From assembly GCA_050944855.1 (NCBI GenBank), contig JBMNRU010000001.1, positions 186,001 through 250,000 of the forward strand: DNA of 64,000 nt. The letters run 5' to 3'. Of the stretch, positions 52,025 through 61,250 are shown piece after piece; position 1 is the first letter of the stretch; each line of letters begins with the position of its first letter. The DNA comes from Lactonifactor sp050944855 (GTDB lineage Bacteria; Bacillota; Clostridia; Lachnospirales; Lachnospiraceae). The translations under genes were made by a program, and so were the position numbers. The notes under the pieces are model-generated. The model saw nothing but the letters and a program-made list of their open reading frames with translations. It had not been told where the DNA came from and ran no database searches.

Positions 52025-55000
52025 ATGAAATATACCTTGGGTATTGATATCGGTTCTACTACCGTAAAAATCGCCATTCTGGATGAGTCCGGCAAGCTTC
52101 TGTTTGCAGACTATCAAAGACATTATGCTAACATCCAGGATACCCTTGCCGACTTGCTTGACAAAGGATATAAAGAATTGGGAGATATCAGCGCGGCCCC
52201 TGTCATTACAGGATCCGGCGGACTGACTCTGGCAAATCATCTGCAGGTACCTTTTGTACAGGAAGTCATCGCTGTATCCACCGCTCTCCAGCATTATGCG
52301 CCGCAAACAGACGTGGCCATCGAACTGGGAGGGGAAGACGCCAAAATCATATATTTTGAAGGCGGCAATATTGAACAGCGTATGAACGGCATCTGCGCCG
52401 GAGGTACCGGTTCTTTTATTGACCAGATGGCTGCACTGCTTCAGACAGATGCCTATGGATTAAATACATATGCAAAAGAATATACTTCTCTCTATCCCAT
52501 CGCCGCACGCTGCGGAGTCTTTGCAAAATCAGATATACAGCCGCTGATCAACGAAGGCGCTACGAAAGAAAACCTTTCTGCCTCTATTTTCCAGGCAGTG
52601 GTAAACCAGACCATCAGCGGACTGGCCTGCGGAAAGCCCATTCGGGGACACGTTGCTTTCCTGGGAGGACCGCTGCATTTCTTATCTGAATTAAAAGCTG
52701 CTTTTATCCGTACATTAAAACTGGATGAGGAACACACCATTGTTCCGGAACATTCCCATTTATTTGCAGCCATCGGTTCTGCTATGAATGTAAAAGAAGG
52801 CGCCGAGGAAGTATCGATCCTGGCCATGCGTGATCGTCTGGCACATTCCATCAAAATGGATTTTGAAGTTGCCCGTATGGAACCCTTATTTGCTTCGGAA
52901 GAAGAATATAGGGATTTTCATGAGCGGCAGGATCGTTATCAGGTAGGCACGGCACCTTTGGCCGACTACAAAGGCCCCTGTTATCTGGGCATTGATGCCG
53001 GTTCCACTACCACAAAGGCTGCCCTGGTAGGCGAAGACGGTTCTTTGCTTTATTCTTTTTACAGCAGCAACAACGGAAATCCACTGGCCACCTCTGTCCG
53101 GGCAATTCAGGAAATCTATTCTCTGCTGCCCGATGAGGCACATATTGTCTACTCCTGCTCCACCGGATACGGAGAAGCTCTGATCAAGGCCGCTCTTATG
53201 CTGGATGAAGGGGAAGTAGAAACCATATCCCACTATTATGCCGCCGCATTCTTTGATCCGGAAGTAGACTGTATCCTGGATATCGGCGGACAGGATATGA
53301 AATGTATCAAGATCGTGGATCAGACCGTTGACAGCGTACAGTTAAATGAGGCCTGTTCCTCCGGATGCGGTTCTTTTATCGAAACCTTCGCCAATTCTTT
53401 GAATTACAGTGTGCAGGATTTTGCAAAAGAAGCGCTGTTTGCACAGCATCCCATTGATCTGGGTACCCGCTGTACAGTATTTATGAATTCTAAGGTAAAG
53501 CAGGCGCAGAAAGAAGGCGCTTCTGTAGCGGACATTTCTGCCGGTCTTGCCTATTCGGTTATAAAAAATGCATTATATAAAGTAATCAAGGTTTCCGACG
53601 CCACAGAATTGGGAAAACATATTGTTGTACAGGGCGGTACGTTCTACAACGACGCTGTTCTGCGAAGCTTTGAAAAGATTGCAGACTGTCAGGCGATCCG
53701 TCCGAATATCGCCGGCATCATGGGTGCTTTCGGTGCGGCCCTGATCGCCAAAGAACGCTACCAGCCGGAAAAGACAACTTCTATGCTGTCCATTGATGAG
53801 ATCAATCATCTGCAGTACACCACAGCCATGGCCAACTGTAACGGATGTACCAATCACTGCCGCCTTACGATCAATAAATTTGGCGGCGGACGTCAGTTCG
53901 TCTCAGGAAACCGCTGTGAGCGAGGCATCGGAAAAGAAAAAAATAAAGAACACATTCCCAATCTGTATGAATATAAATACGACTTGCTGTTTTCAAGGGA
54001 ATCTTTAAGCCCAGAAGAAGCCATCCGCGGTGAAGTAGGTATTCCAAGAGTCTTAAACTTCTATGAAAATTATCCGTTCTGGCATACCTTCTTTACGGAA
54101 TTAAAATACCGGGTGGTATTATCACCGGGTTCCAGCAGGAAGATTTATGAAATGGGAATTGAATCCATCCCCAGCGAATCTGAATGTTACCCGGCCAAAA
54201 TGGCCCACGGACATATTTCCTGGCTGATCAAGCAGGGAGTGAAGTTTATTTTCTATCCTTGTATTCCCTATGAAAGAAAAGAGTTTGACGATTCTGTCAA
54301 TCACTACAACTGCCCTATCGTAACTTCTTACGCCGAAAACATAAAAAACAACGTAGAAGAACTGAAAACAGAGCAGATTGTATTCAAAAATCCTTTTATG
54401 GCCTTTACCAGCGAAGAAATCCTCACTGCCCGTCTGGTGGAAGAATTCCCGGACATCCCAAAGACAGAGGTGCTCTCTGCTGCACACAAGGCCTGGAAGG
54501 AACAGGAACACGCCAGAGAAGCCATCCGCCGCAAAGGGGAAGAAACCATTCAATATATGAAGGAAACCGGACGCCGGGGCATTGTCCTGGCAGGACGCCC
54601 CTATCATATTGACCCGGAAATTCATCACGGTATTCCGGATATGATCAATTCCTACGGGCTGGCAGTTCTGACAGAGGATTCCATCTCTCATCTGGCTCCT
54701 CTGGAACGGCCTCTGCGTGTCAACGATCAATGGATGTACCATACACGGCTGTACGCAGCTGCCAACTATGTAAAAACACAGGATAATCTGGATCTGGTAC
54801 AGCTGAATTCTTTCGGCTGCGGTCTGGACGCCGTTACCACCGATGAAGTATACGAAATTCTTTCCGGCAGTGGTAAGATTTATACCTGTTTAAAGATTGA
54901 CGAAGTAAATAATCTGGGAGCGGCCCGTATCCGTATCCGTTCTCTTCTGGCGGCCATCCGCGTAAAAGAAAAGCAGAATCTGAAACGGACCATCGTGCCT

Positions 55001-56251
55001 TCTTCCATTGACAGACCGATATTCACTCCGGAAATGCATAAAAAATATACGATTTTATGCCCACAGATGTCACCGATCCATTTTTCCATCCTGGAACCTG
55101 CATTTGACACCTGCGGATATAATCTGAAGGTGCTGCCCAACGATAACAAAGGAGCGGTGGATGTAGGCTTAAAATATGTAAATAACGATGCCTGCTATCC
55201 CTCTTTAATGGTTGTGGGACAGATCATGCAGGCACTGCTGTCCGGAAAATATGATCTGAACAAAACAGCAGTCATTATGACACAGACAGGCGGCGGATGC
55301 CGTGCATCCAATTATATCGGTTTCATCCGAAGAGCACTGGCAAAAGCCGATATGAGTCAGATTCCGGTCATCTCCCTGAATTTAAGCGGGCTGGAAAGCA
55401 ACCCGGGCTTCAAGATCACACCAAAGCTTTGCATCCGGCTTTGTTACGGTGCTGTCTTTGGAGATATCTTAATGAAATGTTTATATCGTATGCGCCCATA
55501 CGAAGCTTCAGAGGGTTCGGCTAACGCGTTACATAAAAAATGGGAAAAACGCTGTCAGGAATTTGTCTCCAGAAAGCACACGTCCTTCCATACCTTTAAA
55601 AAAATGTGCCGGCAGATCATTCGGGAATTTGATCAGCTGCCTATCACAGACGAAGTAAAACCGCGGGTAGGCATTGTAGGTGAAATTCTGGTAAAATTCC
55701 TTCCGGCCGCCAATAACTATCTGGCAGAATTACTGGAAAAAGAAGGCGCGGAAGCTGTATGTCCCGATCTGATCGATTTCATGTGCTACTGCTTCTACAA
55801 CACCAAGTACAAGCACCGCTATCTGGGATTCAAAAAATCCGGAGCCCTGCTTGGTGCACTTGGAATCAAAGCCATTGATTTTGTCCGCGGAGCAGCCAAC
55901 AAAGAATTTGAAAAAAGCAAACACTTTACACCGGCAGCTGACATTGCCAACCTGGCAAAAATGGCAGAACCCATTGTATCCATGGGAAATCAGACAGGTG
56001 AAGGCTGGTTCCTTACCGGCGAAATGATGGAACTGATCCACAGCAACGCACCCAATATTGTATGTATACAGCCGTTTGCCTGCCTCCCTAACCACATTGT
56101 GGGAAAAGGTGTCATCAAAGCCATCCGAAAGCAATATCCGAAAGCCAACATTGTGGCCATTGACTACGACCCGGGAGCCAGTGAAGTAAATCAGCTGAAC
56201 CGTATCAAACTGATGCTGTCCACCGCACAGAAAAACTTAATAAAGCAATAA
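52025..56251 (+). CDS. 2-hydroxyacyl-CoA dehydratase activase-type fusion protein
   Basis: 1408 residues, four parts. Two BcrAD/BadFG ASKHA ATPase domains: the first from residue 3 (LGIDIGSTTVKIAILDE), the second from about 320 (LGIDAGSTTTKAALVGEDG), each with cysteines for a bridging [4Fe-4S] cluster (NGICAGGTGSF; EACSSGCGSF, TRCTVFMNS). Then a Cys-rich linker near 604-634 (NCNGCTNHC), a DUF2229-type domain from about 674, and an HgdB-like dehydratase-related region from about 1010 (CPQMSPIHFSILEPAF). Activases donate high-potential electrons with ATP hydrolysis to radical dehydratases. Fused forms of this size are common in Clostridia but their substrate is unknown. No dehydratase genes are adjacent. 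Good promoter, AAGGAG site and terminator; single-gene unit. Confidence 0.9.
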   Translation: MKYTLGIDIGSTTVKIAILDESGKLLFADYQRHYANIQDTLADLLDKGYKELGDISAAPVITGSGGLTLANHLQVPFVQEVIAVSTALQHYAPQTDVAIELGGEDAKIIYFEGGNIEQRMNGICAGGTGSFIDQMAALLQTDAYGLNTYAKEYTSLYPIAARCGVFAKSDIQPLINEGATKENLSASIFQAVVNQTISGLACGKPIRGHVAFLGGPLHFLSELKAAFIRTLKLDEEHTIVPEHSHLFAAIGSAMNVKEGAEEVSILAMRDRLAHSIKMDFEVARMEPLFASEEEYRDFHERQDRYQVGTAPLADYKGPCYLGIDAGSTTTKAALVGEDGSLLYSFYSSNNGNPLATSVRAIQEIYSLLPDEAHIVYSCSTGYGEALIKAALMLDEGEVETISHYYAAAFFDPEVDCILDIGGQDMKCIKIVDQTVDSVQLNEACSSGCGSFIETFANSLNYSVQDFAKEALFAQHPIDLGTRCTVFMNSKVKQAQKEGASVADISAGLAYSVIKNALYKVIKVSDATELGKHIVVQGGTFYNDAVLRSFEKIADCQAIRPNIAGIMGAFGAALIAKERYQPEKTTSMLSIDEINHLQYTTAMANCNGCTNHCRLTINKFGGGRQFVSGNRCERGIGKEKNKEHIPNLYEYKYDLLFSRESLSPEEAIRGEVGIPRVLNFYENYPFWHTFFTELKYRVVLSPGSSRKIYEMGIESIPSESECYPAKMAHGHISWLIKQGVKFIFYPCIPYERKEFDDSVNHYNCPIVTSYAENIKNNVEELKTEQIVFKNPFMAFTSEEILTARLVEEFPDIPKTEVLSAAHKAWKEQEHAREAIRRKGEETIQYMKETGRRGIVLAGRPYHIDPEIHHGIPDMINSYGLAVLTEDSISHLAPLERPLRVNDQWMYHTRLYAAANYVKTQDNLDLVQLNSFGCGLDAVTTDEVYEILSGSGKIYTCLKIDEVNNLGAARIRIRSLLAAIRVKEKQNLKRTIVPSSIDRPIFTPEMHKKYTILCPQMSPIHFSILEPAFDTCGYNLKVLPNDNKGAVDVGLKYVNNDACYPSLMVVGQIMQALLSGKYDLNKTAVIMTQTGGGCRASNYIGFIRRALAKADMSQIPVISLNLSGLESNPGFKITPKLCIRLCYGAVFGDILMKCLYRMRPYEASEGSANALHKKWEKRCQEFVSRKHTSFHTFKKMCRQIIREFDQLPITDEVKPRVGIVGEILVKFLPAANNYLAELLEKEGAEAVCPDLIDFMCYCFYNTKYKHRYLGFKKSGALLGALGIKAIDFVRGAANKEFEKSKHFTPAADIANLAKMAEPIVSMGNQTGEGWFLTGEMMELIHSNAPNIVCIQPFACLPNHIVGKGVIKAIRKQYPKANIVAIDYDPGASEVNQLNRIKLMLSTAQKNLIKQ

Positions 56252-56261
56252 ATAAAATTCT

Positions 56262-56299
56262 AAAAAAGAAACGCCTTCCCGCGAAGACGTTTCTTTTTT
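56262..56299 (+). terminator. Bidirectional terminator between activase and flippase genes
   Basis: AAAAAAGAAACG pairs with CGTTTCTTTTTT around a 14-base loop; runs of A and T on both sides serve both converging genes. Confidence 0.88.
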
Positions 56300-56315
56300 A
56301 TATCTCATATTCTGA

Positions 56316-57932
56316 TTACCACAAATGAATTTTCGTTCCGATCCGGATAAATACTCCTCCCATGGGGAATTTTCGCATCTGCTCTTTTGTGACTCCCGTA
56401 AACTTAATAAACAGTATCATATAGCTTAAGATGGCCACGCCGACAGCAATGGCAAGACACACAATATTCACCGGCACCAGCAGATGCAGGCCATAATAAC
56501 AGATCCATGCGATGCCTCCCATAAAAGCGGCTGCGCCAAAAGGCTTCAGATACGCATCCTTCCACTGCAGACTGTAATCCAGATACTTTCTCACCGCTAA
56601 TTGATTTACAATACACATAGTAAAGGAATAGGCCACTGTGGATAACAGTACTGCATAGATTCCAAGAGGGGTAAACCAGGTAAGCACTACCAGCACAAGG
56701 ATATTGACAACCAGAGACAGCAGTGCATTGCGCACCGGAATCTTCTGCTGCCCGATTCCCTGGAGCACACCATTCGTAATGGTAGACAGTGCATAAAAGA
56801 TGACCGATATCGCTCCCATGATCAGCATGATGGCTGCTTCCGGGGGAGAACCTGCAAACAGCAATTCCATAATCGGAAATGCCAGCACCGCCAGACCCAC
56901 AGCTGCCGGAATCGCAATAAACATGGTCATATGAATAGCCTCATCAATCTTTGCCCTGGCACCTCTGATATTTCCAACTGCATAGTCACCGGTAACTGCC
57001 GGCATCATGGCAGTAGAAGAAGCATTGGCAAGAGCCACCGGAATATTTAAAAGGACCATAGCCTGTCCGGTAAAGAGTCCGTACATACTTGCAATTTCTT
57101 TTGCATCCGCACCCTTTGCCAGCATCAAAGGAGAAAACACAGACTGGTCAATATAACCGCTCACATTATAAATAAAGGTACTGAAGATAACCGGGGTCAG
57201 CATGTGAAAAATCACTCTGGCAATATCCCCATAGGTTTCTTCCTTTACGGAGTCATCCTTCCTCAGTTTTTTCTTGATCACCCTACGGTTCACATAGAAC
57301 ACAAACAGCATAAAAAGGATACCGGAAAGAACACCCACGCCGGTACCTAAAGTGCCTCCTGCGGCACCGTATATCGCTCTCTCATCTTCATTTCCGGCAA
57401 AGCTCTGAATGAGAATGACACCTGCTGCCACGCTGACAAACGCGTTAAAAATCTGTTCCAGGATCTGTGAGATTGCCGTAGGCATCATATTATTATTTGC
57501 CTGAAAATATCCCCTAAGAACACCCAGAATACCTGCCAGCACAATCGTAGGCGCCAGTACCCGCAGCGCCAGCACCGCATCTTCCGCTCCCTGAGGCAAC
57601 AGTTGTTTTGCAAACACAAAAGCTACCAAAGAAGCCAGACCGCCTGCTGCACACACATAAACAAATGCGCCTTTGAATACTTTCTGAGCATTTCTGTATT
57701 CTTTTTTTACCAAACGCTCCGACATCAATTTGGAGACTGCTACCGGTATACTATATCCGGAGATCAGCAGTAAAATATTATATACCGTATATGCGTAACC
57801 ATAATACCCATAACCCAGTTCCCCTATGGTAGCTTTCATTGGGGTTCGGTATAATAGCCCGATAATACGCACAAGCAAGCCTGCCACCATTAAAAAAGAG
57901 GCCTGCTTTAAAAATGAACTTTTCTTTTTCAT
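56316..57932 (-). CDS. Oligosaccharide flippase family protein, SpoVB/MurJ-like
   Basis: 538-residue polytopic membrane protein of the MOP superfamily with about fourteen helices. KQASFLMVAGLLVRIIGLLYRTP at the N-terminus (an Arg-containing first helix), GYYGYAYTVYNILLLISGYS and the Arg-rich loop RLVKKEYRNAQKVFKG match the SpoVB/YtgP group, thought to flip lipid-linked wall or cortex precursors. The start chosen (MKKKSSF) follows AAAAGG; an earlier ATG overlaps ung. It lies 16 bases after the ung stop. SpoVB versus vegetative MurJ-like role cannot be separated by eye. Confidence 0.88.
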   Translation of the reverse strand: MKKKSSFLKQASFLMVAGLLVRIIGLLYRTPMKATIGELGYGYYGYAYTVYNILLLISGYSIPVAVSKLMSERLVKKEYRNAQKVFKGAFVYVCAAGGLASLVAFVFAKQLLPQGAEDAVLALRVLAPTIVLAGILGVLRGYFQANNNMMPTAISQILEQIFNAFVSVAAGVILIQSFAGNEDERAIYGAAGGTLGTGVGVLSGILFMLFVFYVNRRVIKKKLRKDDSVKEETYGDIARVIFHMLTPVIFSTFIYNVSGYIDQSVFSPLMLAKGADAKEIASMYGLFTGQAMVLLNIPVALANASSTAMMPAVTGDYAVGNIRGARAKIDEAIHMTMFIAIPAAVGLAVLAFPIMELLFAGSPPEAAIMLIMGAISVIFYALSTITNGVLQGIGQQKIPVRNALLSLVVNILVLVVLTWFTPLGIYAVLLSTVAYSFTMCIVNQLAVRKYLDYSLQWKDAYLKPFGAAAFMGGIAWICYYGLHLLVPVNIVCLAIAVGVAILSYMILFIKFTGVTKEQMRKFPMGGVFIRIGTKIHLW

Positions 57933-57948
57933 TGCCACGTAACCTTTT

Positions 57949-58623
57949 CTATCTATTTTCAATCTGCCAGTCTATGGGTGTCTGTCCGTGACTGCTCAAA
58001 AAATCATTCACCTGACTGAATGGACGGCTTCCGAAAAATCCCCGATATGCGGAAAGAGGACTGGGATGAGGCGCCTTCAATATCAGATGGTTGGGATTAT
58101 TCAGTTTGCTCCCCTTCATCTGCGCCGGTCTTCCCCACAGAATAAATGCAATGGGGCGATCCTGTTCATTGAGCACCCGAATGGCTGCATCCGTAAACTG
58201 CTCCCAGCCAATGCCCTGATGGGAATTTGCCTGATGGGCACGTACTGTTAATACCGTATTTAAAAGCAAAACGCCCTGTCTTGCCCATTTTTCCAAATAT
58301 CCGTGATTGGGGATATAGCATCCCAGATCATCCTGCAGTTCTTTATAAATATTGACAAGGGACGGAGGAATCTCTACCCCTGGCTTTACCGAAAAACAAA
58401 GGCCATGCGCCTGTCCGTCATTGTGATAGGGATCTTGTCCGATAATCACCACTTTTACCTGCTCCAAAGGGGTCATATGAAAGGCATTAAAGATATCATC
58501 CGCTTCCGGAAATATCTCTCGGGTTGCATATTCCTCTCCGACTTTTTGGTACAGCGGCCTGTAATATGGTTTTGAAAATTCTGGTTTTAAAGCTTCCAGC
58601 CATGCTCCTGAAAGTGGCGGCAT
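57949..58623 (-). CDS. ung: Uracil-DNA glycosylase
   Basis: Removes uracil from DNA to start base-excision repair; 224 residues, standard family 1 length. The catalytic motif GQDPYHNDG has Asp64, and the DNA-intercalation motif HPSPLSAYRGF is near residue 187. LLLNTVLTVRAHQANSH is also typical. Promoter at 58656-58684 and a GGAGG-type ribosome site. Probably co-transcribed with the flippase gene that follows. Confidence 0.98.
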   Translation of the reverse strand: MPPLSGAWLEALKPEFSKPYYRPLYQKVGEEYATREIFPEADDIFNAFHMTPLEQVKVVIIGQDPYHNDGQAHGLCFSVKPGVEIPPSLVNIYKELQDDLGCYIPNHGYLEKWARQGVLLLNTVLTVRAHQANSHQGIGWEQFTDAAIRVLNEQDRPIAFILWGRPAQMKGSKLNNPNHLILKAPHPSPLSAYRGFFGSRPFSQVNDFLSSHGQTPIDWQIENR

Positions 58624-58655
58624 ATCGTATTCCTCCTTTGTATTCTTCTTCCAGT

Positions 58656-58684
58656 AGTGTAACAGATTACATAGGAAAATGCAA
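58656..58684 (-). promoter_or_regulatory. Predicted promoter of ung
   Basis: Minus strand TTGCAT and TACACT with a 17-base spacer, about 35 bases upstream of the ung start. It begins only a few bases past the end of the histidine-kinase gene. Confidence 0.6.
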
Positions 58685-58694
58685 AGACTGTCTC

Positions 58695-60158
58695 TTATTT
58701 ACTCTCCAATTCAAACCAGAACTCTACCCCATTCTCATAATTCTTCACACCGCATTTCTGATGCATAGAATCCATAATCGCCTTAACAATGGAAAGACCG
58801 ATCCCACTGCCCCCGTATTCTCTGGTTCTGGCCTTATCCACTTTATAAAATTTCGTCCAAATATGCGAAATAGAATCTTCCGGGATCGGATCGCCTGTAT
58901 TAAACACGGTCGTTCTGACCAAGCCGTTTTCCTGCTGATGGCAGCATATCTCAATTCGTTTCTCATAATCTACGTGATTTAACGCATTAGATACATAATT
59001 CGTAATTACCTCTTCAATCTTAAATTCATCGCCCCATACATACATCGGTTTCTGCTGAGAAAAAATGATTTCCGCTTCCTTCTGCTCCGCCAGCAGCATG
59101 GAAGACTGCACCACACCCTGGATCAATTCCGCCAGGTCAAAGCGTTCCATGACCACCTGATCATTTCCAAACTCCAGCTGATTCAGCGTAAGCAGCTTCT
59201 TCACCATCTGATTCATCTTACCCGCTTCATCTATAATGACATCGCAGTAAAAATCCCGGCTCTCCGCATCATCATTGATACATTCTTTCAACCCTTCTGC
59301 ATACCCCTGAATCAAAGCAAGCGGTGTCTTTAATTCATGAGAAACATTCGAAAGGAATTCTTTTCTCATCTCATCGATCTGCGTCTTCTTCTCAATATCT
59401 TTTTGCAGTTCATTATTGGCCGATTTTAATTCAGAAATCGTATGCTCCAGTTCATAGGACATGCGATTAAAATTCTCGCCCAGCACACCGATCTCATCCA
59501 GTCCTCCGGCTGTATATTTTGCCTCAAAATCCAGATTAGCCATTCTCTGAGAGATTTCTGTCAGCTGTGTGATCGGCCGTGTAATCCTTTTTGAGAAAAA
59601 CCATATGACGATACCTGTGAGAATGATCATAGAAAGTCCCACATATACAAAAAACATATTAGAAATCGAAACGCTCTCCCGGATACTGCCCAGCGGCGTC
59701 CGCATAATAAAGTAATTGTCGTTGGAAAGTACACCCCACATTTCCAGATAATCCGTATTCAAAAAGCTATCTCTGGTCTTTTGCAAAACATACTGATCAT
59801 TCTGTTCCAGTATGGTAGACGGCGAACGATCCATACGTTCTACATAGCCAAAAAGGCGGGAATTTAATATTTCACCGTCCCGGCTTAAGCCCACGATAAT
59901 CTGATTCTGGGTATCACTCACAACCCAGGATATATTTTGCTCCGAGCATAACCGTTTGAAATCATCACTGATGGTAACCTTACTGTTTCCGGTATCCAGC
60001 TGATTCAGTTCCTCATATACTTCCCCTAAAGAATCCGTTTTTCTGGCCACGTAGTACTTTTCCAGCAAACTGGTATTGAGCAGCCCGATAATCAGTAAAG
60101 TCACCAGCATCAAACCGATAAAAATCACAAACAGCCTGCGCCTTAATGATCGTTTCAT
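58695..60158 (-). CDS. Sensor histidine kinase
   Basis: 487-residue membrane kinase: first membrane helix near 9-30, an extracytoplasmic sensor of about 140 residues, second helix near 170-190, then a HAMP linker (SKRITRPITQLTEISQRM). The phospho-acceptor is His274 in FLSNVSHELKTPL, then the ATP-binding N box (EVITNYVSNALNHV), G1 (FNTGDPIPEDS) and G2 (YGGSGIGLSIVKAIM). It follows the response regulator gene by 3 bases. The sensor type resembles VanS/PhoR-like kinases; the signal is unknown and no transporter target is adjacent. Confidence 0.94.
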   Translation of the reverse strand: MKRSLRRRLFVIFIGLMLVTLLIIGLLNTSLLEKYYVARKTDSLGEVYEELNQLDTGNSKVTISDDFKRLCSEQNISWVVSDTQNQIIVGLSRDGEILNSRLFGYVERMDRSPSTILEQNDQYVLQKTRDSFLNTDYLEMWGVLSNDNYFIMRTPLGSIRESVSISNMFFVYVGLSMIILTGIVIWFFSKRITRPITQLTEISQRMANLDFEAKYTAGGLDEIGVLGENFNRMSYELEHTISELKSANNELQKDIEKKTQIDEMRKEFLSNVSHELKTPLALIQGYAEGLKECINDDAESRDFYCDVIIDEAGKMNQMVKKLLTLNQLEFGNDQVVMERFDLAELIQGVVQSSMLLAEQKEAEIIFSQQKPMYVWGDEFKIEEVITNYVSNALNHVDYEKRIEICCHQQENGLVRTTVFNTGDPIPEDSISHIWTKFYKVDKARTREYGGSGIGLSIVKAIMDSMHQKCGVKNYENGVEFWFELESK

Positions 60159-60161
60159 AAA

Positions 60162-60836
60162 CTACACCTCAAACTTATATCCCATCCCCCAGATGGTCTT
60201 AATATATTCTCCCTTATTCCCCATTTTACTCCGCAGTTTCTTTACATGGGTATCGATGGTACGGGCATCTCCGAAATAATCATAATTCCATACATGATTC
60301 AGAATCTTTTCCCTGGACAGAGCAATCCCCTGATTCTCCACAAAATATACCAACAGTTCAAATTCCTTATAGCTTAACTCGATCCGTTTGCCGTCAATCG
60401 TCACCTGATGGGCCGCTTTATCGACCTCGATACTGCCTGCACGAAGTACATCTTCACTCATCCGCTGATTGGTTCTTCTGAGAATCGCCTCTACCCTTGC
60501 CACCAAAATCTTAGGACTGAAAGGTTTGGAAATATATTCATCTACTCCCAGATCAAATCCCAGCAATTCATCCTGTTCATCTCCTTTTGCTGTCAGCATA
60601 ATAATAGGTATCTTAGATTCCTTGCGGATTTCCCGGCATACTTCCCAGCCATCCATTTTAGGCATCATCACATCCAGAATAATAAGCGCAATATCCTTTA
60701 CCTCATAAAAGACATCCAGCGCTTCTTCTCCGTTCCCGGCCTCCAGCACTTCAAACTCCTTCTTCACCAGAAAATCCTTTACCAGCTTTCTCATCCTGCT
60801 TTCATCATCAACCACTAATATCTTACATTTATCCAT
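60162..60836 (-). CDS. OmpR-family response regulator
   Basis: 224 residues. The receiver domain has phospho-acceptor Asp55 in LIILDVMMPKMDGWEV with the acidic pair near residues 10-11 and the conserved KPFSP lysine near 105. The winged-helix DNA-binding domain follows (LSYKEFELLVYFVENQG, WNYDYFGDARTIDTHVKKLR, IKTIWGMGYKFEV). Partner of the downstream histidine kinase. The upstream region 60837-60960 is AT-rich; a TATAGA-like -10 is possible but not convincing. Confidence 0.96.
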   Translation of the reverse strand: MDKCKILVVDDESRMRKLVKDFLVKKEFEVLEAGNGEEALDVFYEVKDIALIILDVMMPKMDGWEVCREIRKESKIPIIMLTAKGDEQDELLGFDLGVDEYISKPFSPKILVARVEAILRRTNQRMSEDVLRAGSIEVDKAAHQVTIDGKRIELSYKEFELLVYFVENQGIALSREKILNHVWNYDYFGDARTIDTHVKKLRSKMGNKGEYIKTIWGMGYKFEV

Positions 60837-60960
60837 AAAACATCCTCCATCCGCACGATTCTATATCTATACTATAGCCTGTAATTATGATAAATCTGTG
60901 AATATCCAAAAGACATGCCACTATTTTACTGCATTTTTTTCATCCTTCCAACCCTTTTTC

Positions 60961-60989
60961 TTGCCCGTACGCCATATCCTGTGTATAAT
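60961..60989 (+). promoter_or_regulatory. Predicted promoter for the 55-residue Cys-rich ORF and amidohydrolase
   Basis: Plus strand TTGCCC and TATAAT with a 17-base spacer, about 37 bases upstream of the small ORF. Confidence 0.7.
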
Positions 60990-61025
60990 ATAAATCAGAA
61001 AATAGCCAAAAACGGAGGTTCCCAT

Positions 61026-61193
61026 ATGGAATATACACAAACTGTCGAGGCCAAATGTCCTCATGACGCCTCTAAAGTGACACATACTATCATTTTTAAG
61101 AAAGCTACCTGTACCCGAGTAGACGATATTATACAGCATTTCCACTGCAGCCGTGATTCCAAATGTGTCATGTGCCAGCAGAACTATCTGTAA
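61026..61193 (+). CDS. 55-residue Cys-rich small protein
   Basis: Small cytosolic ORF from MEYTQTVEAKCPHDASK to a C-terminal CVMCQQNYL. Five cysteines (residues 11, 29, 41, 47 and 50) and several histidines (HFHC) suggest a metal or redox site. The ATG is preceded by CGGAGGTTCCCAT, and a consensus-like promoter lies just upstream; a longer frame beginning upstream is rejected because it would include the promoter. No family recognised. It is followed by a hairpin and then the amidohydrolase gene. Confidence 0.7.
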   Translation: MEYTQTVEAKCPHDASKVTHTIIFKKATCTRVDDIIQHFHCSRDSKCVMCQQNYL

Positions 61194-61203
61194 AATCACC
61201 CTC

Positions 61204-61228
61204 TGGCAACCAGAAAGGAACGTTGCCA
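61204..61228 (+). promoter_or_regulatory. Hairpin between the small ORF and the amidohydrolase gene
   Basis: TGGCAAC/GTTGCCA inverted repeat around an 11-base loop without a U tract; it lies just before the AAAGGAGAAACTC ribosome site of the next gene. A stability or attenuation role is possible. Confidence 0.4.
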
Positions 61229-61250
61229 AAACAAGAGAAAGGAGAAACTC

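Noticed and set aside
52025..56251. Activase fusion as the RamA-type corrinoid activator for the MtmB-like enzyme
   Set aside because: It has BcrAD/BadFG and HgdB-like regions and lacks the ferredoxin-like N-terminus and DUF4445 pattern expected for RamA.
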